Shown here: positions 21,591 through 22,042 of the stretch, one piece after another
Numbering within the stretch: position 1 is the first letter of the stretch
Layout: each line of letters opens with the position of its first letter
Assembly: GCA_016462625.1 (NCBI GenBank)
Contig: JAEMSV010000066.1
Location: 1 to 22,042, forward strand
DNA length: 22,042 nt
Source: Solirubrobacteraceae bacterium
GTDB lineage: Bacteria; Actinomycetota; Thermoleophilia; Solirubrobacterales; Solirubrobacteraceae
Reading direction: 5' to 3'
Made by a program: the position numbers and the translations under genes
The notes under the pieces: generated by a model
Told to the model about the DNA's origin: nothing
Databases searched by the model: none
What the model saw: only the letters and a program-made list of their open reading frames with translations

Positions 21591-22042
21591 GTGCGCGAGT
21601 TCGAGGACTTCCCCTATCCGGTCTCCTACCGGGACTGGGAGGGTCTGCGGCTCGCGCACGTGGATTCAGATCCCGCCCACCCCAGCGACCGTCCCGCCGT
21701 GCTGTTCGTGCACGGCGAGCCGACCTGGTCCTACCTGTGGCGCAAGGTCATCGGGCCGGTCCACGCGGCCGGCTTCCGCTGCATCGCGCCAGACCACGCC
21801 GGGTTCGGCCGCTCGGACAAGCCGGCCGACGTCGAGTGGTACTCGTACGACCGCCACACGGCGGCGCTGAGCGCACTCGTCGACGAGCTCGAGCTGCGCG
21901 ACGCCACGATCGTCGTCCATGACTGGGGCGGCCCCATCGGGCTGCGCGTGTTCGCCGAGCGCCCGGATGCGTTCTCGCGCGCCGTGATCCTCGACACCGG
22001 CCTGTTCACCGGCCACCAGAAGATGACCGACGCGTGGATGGC
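21591..22042 (+). CDS. Haloalkane dehalogenase-like alpha/beta hydrolase (3' truncated by window)
   Basis: 150 residues are visible, and the frame runs off the window edge. The sequence matches the HLD-I (DhlA-like) group of haloalkane dehalogenases, which replace halide with hydroxyl on halogenated alkanes. HGEPTWSYLWRKV (41-53) holds the oxyanion loop. APDHAGFGRSDKP (66-78) is conserved. VHDWGGPIGLRVF (109-121) has nucleophile D111 with the halide-binding Trp W112 beside it. His replaces the Gln of the usual QDWGG, as in epoxide hydrolases, so true dehalogenase activity is uncertain. The second halide Trp, catalytic acid and His lie outside the window. The GTG at 21591 is the first start after the pyrophosphatase stop and gives a typical N-terminus (REFEDFPYPVSYRDWEGLRLAHV). 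There is no ribosome site, so translation may be coupled to pyrophosphatase. Confidence 0.87.
   Translation, partial: MREFEDFPYPVSYRDWEGLRLAHVDSDPAHPSDRPAVLFVHGEPTWSYLWRKVIGPVHAAGFRCIAPDHAGFGRSDKPADVEWYSYDRHTAALSALVDELELRDATIVVHDWGGPIGLRVFAERPDAFSRAVILDTGLFTGHQKMTDAWM

Noticed and set aside
1..22042. tRNA or rRNA genes, CRISPR array, insertion sequence, toxin-antitoxin or phage genes
   Set aside because: I looked on both strands and found no tRNA-like cloverleaf tail, regularly spaced repeats, transposase motifs or recombinase genes.

Overview
The window is high-GC, densely packed bacterial chromosome that looks actinobacterial. I favour the class Thermoleophilia (Solirubrobacterales-like: Conexibacter, Solirubrobacter, Patulibacter). 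The reasons are the base composition, the alpha/beta-hydrolase plus class III cyclase fusion, and a secreted beta-helix/PKD protein ending in the basic, Arg/Lys-rich beta-sandwich common in that class. This placement is inference from style, not a database match. I see no tRNA, rRNA, CRISPR array, insertion sequence or prophage, and no gene-free stretch longer than 150 bases.

Layout. 1-990 is the 3' part of a cyclase fusion, followed by a TetR regulator (1004-1714). A perfect 20-bp inverted repeat (1714-1771) then precedes a tight plus-strand cluster: zinc alcohol dehydrogenase, carboxymuconolactone-decarboxylase-like protein, short-chain dehydrogenase and LtrA membrane protein (1786-5411). 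Next come a small secreted protein, a PadR regulator and an aldehyde dehydrogenase (5451-8294). On the minus strand lie a Tat-exported epoxide-hydrolase-like protein with a strong promoter/operator, a membrane GGDEF/HD-GYP protein and a short cytochrome P450 (8287-12431). The plus strand resumes with three secreted or anchored proteins: a phytase-like esterase, a lytic transglycosylase fused to an M15-like domain, and the beta-helix/PKD protein (12542-17165). A cation-diffusion facilitator, an uncharacterised secreted protein and transketolase follow on the minus strand (17134-21055). Inorganic pyrophosphatase and the start of a haloalkane-dehalogenase-like hydrolase close the window on the plus strand.

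How it may work together. Core metabolism is represented by transketolase and pyrophosphatase, which diverge from a 21-bp gap. The rest is accessory: regulated redox and hydrolase genes (ADH, SDR, ALDH, epoxide hydrolase, P450, dehalogenase) that could in principle convert halogenated or oxidised aliphatics through alcohol and aldehyde to acid. To these are added nucleotide signalling (cyclic NMP, c-di-GMP) and cell-envelope remodelling. No complete new defence or mobile system is evident. The most unusual signals are regulatory: several starts without a Shine-Dalgarno sequence 7-10 nt behind a TANNNT-like box, a nested inverted repeat after the TetR gene, a promoter-overlapping palindrome before the epoxide-hydrolase-like gene, and a near-identical 20-bp element before two unrelated genes.
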